42,265 bases of DNA. It comes from Planctomycetota bacterium. GTDB lineage: Bacteria > Planctomycetota > UBA8108 > JACQVS01. This document shows, piece after piece, positions 42,169 to 42,265 of the stretch (the first letter of the stretch is position 1; the number at the start of each line of letters is the position of its first letter). The stretch lies in the NCBI GenBank assembly GCA_028280485.1, contig JANQLS010000042.1, forward strand, positions 70,772 to 113,036, given 5' to 3'. Position numbers and translations under genes: made by a program. Under the pieces are notes generated by a model. The model did not search any database. It saw only the letters and a program-made list of their open reading frames with translations, and was not told the origin of the DNA.

Positions 42169-42256
42169 GCCCTTACAGGGCTCAGCGTCATCGCGTCCTT
42201 AACCCAGGGCGACGCTTCGCTCTGCCCTGGGCTATGATATTGCGGGCTTTCAGCCC
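42169..42256. repeat. Cluster of three small hairpins at the window edge
   Basis: GCCCT-TAC-AGGGC (42169-42181), CCCAGGGC/GCCCTGGG (42203-42231) and GGGCT-TTC-AGCCC (42244-42256) follow one another. They look like small intergenic palindromic repeats. The open frames across them have no family features, so no gene is called. Confidence 0.6.
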
Positions 42257-42265
42257 TTGGTGGGA

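Noticed and set aside
42037..42237. Plus-strand open frame at the right edge
   Set aside because: Runs through small hairpin repeats; peptide has no family features.
1..42265. CRISPR array, rRNA, tRNA or transposase
   Set aside because: No regularly spaced direct repeats, no rRNA-like conserved blocks, no convincing cloverleaf, and no DDE or serine/tyrosine recombinase signature were seen by eye; a covariance-model and HMM scan would settle it.

Overview
The window looks like a chromosomal piece of a Planctomycetota or related PVC-superphylum bacterium with moderate GC. The evidence is two copies of the Planctomycete-type cytochrome (PSCyt1/DUF1549/DUF1553) plus DUF1501 gene pair, two ECF sigma factors with very large extracytoplasmic extensions, a DUF6797-type dehydrogenase fusion, many exported enzymes, and REP-like inverted repeats in the gaps. 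No rRNA, tRNA, CRISPR array or transposase was seen. Species cannot be named from this.

Layout. 98-5256 (minus) is a tightly overlapping operon: membrane-anchored Fe-S/FAD oxidoreductase, five-helix cytochrome b with two His pairs, 20-haem cytochrome c, 10-haem cytochrome c. It reads as a route for electrons from NAD(P)H or a reduced donor across the inner membrane to a 30-haem periplasmic or outward chain. Upstream lies a lipoprotein full of TPR repeats (5527-7668). Diverging from it is an exported dehydrogenase-like propeller fused to an azurin domain and a cytochrome c (8031-11504).

From 11617 to 28432 the gene order is mirror-symmetric: PSCyt-DUF1501-sigma on the plus strand faces sigma-DUF1501-PSCyt on the minus strand, with a repeat-rich convergent gap at 19143-19672. 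Both sigma factors carry a transmembrane helix and tandem carboxypeptidase-regulatory-like (CarboxypepD_reg) modules, which suggests direct sensing across the membrane.

28667-31716 (minus) holds a GT9-like glycosyltransferase and a GH32 fructan hydrolase lipoprotein. 32295-36320 (plus) is a pilin-like cassette of four genes: a small anchored protein, two minor prepilins and a PilX-like 741-residue protein that contains a c-type haem motif. It ends at a good intrinsic terminator. 36459-37758 (minus) has an orphan CuA (COX2) protein and a Uma2-family protein. 38028-40274 is a hydrolase fused to a PQQ-type propeller.

40364-42073 is an AT-rich cassette of two unknown membrane proteins. It is bounded by an imperfect inverted repeat of about 85 bp and punctuated by three near-identical 20-bp palindromes. 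The window ends in a cluster of small hairpins.

The strongest leads are the multihaem operon together with the haem-bearing pilin-like protein, the mirrored sigma/DUF1501 clusters, and the palindrome-punctuated cassette.
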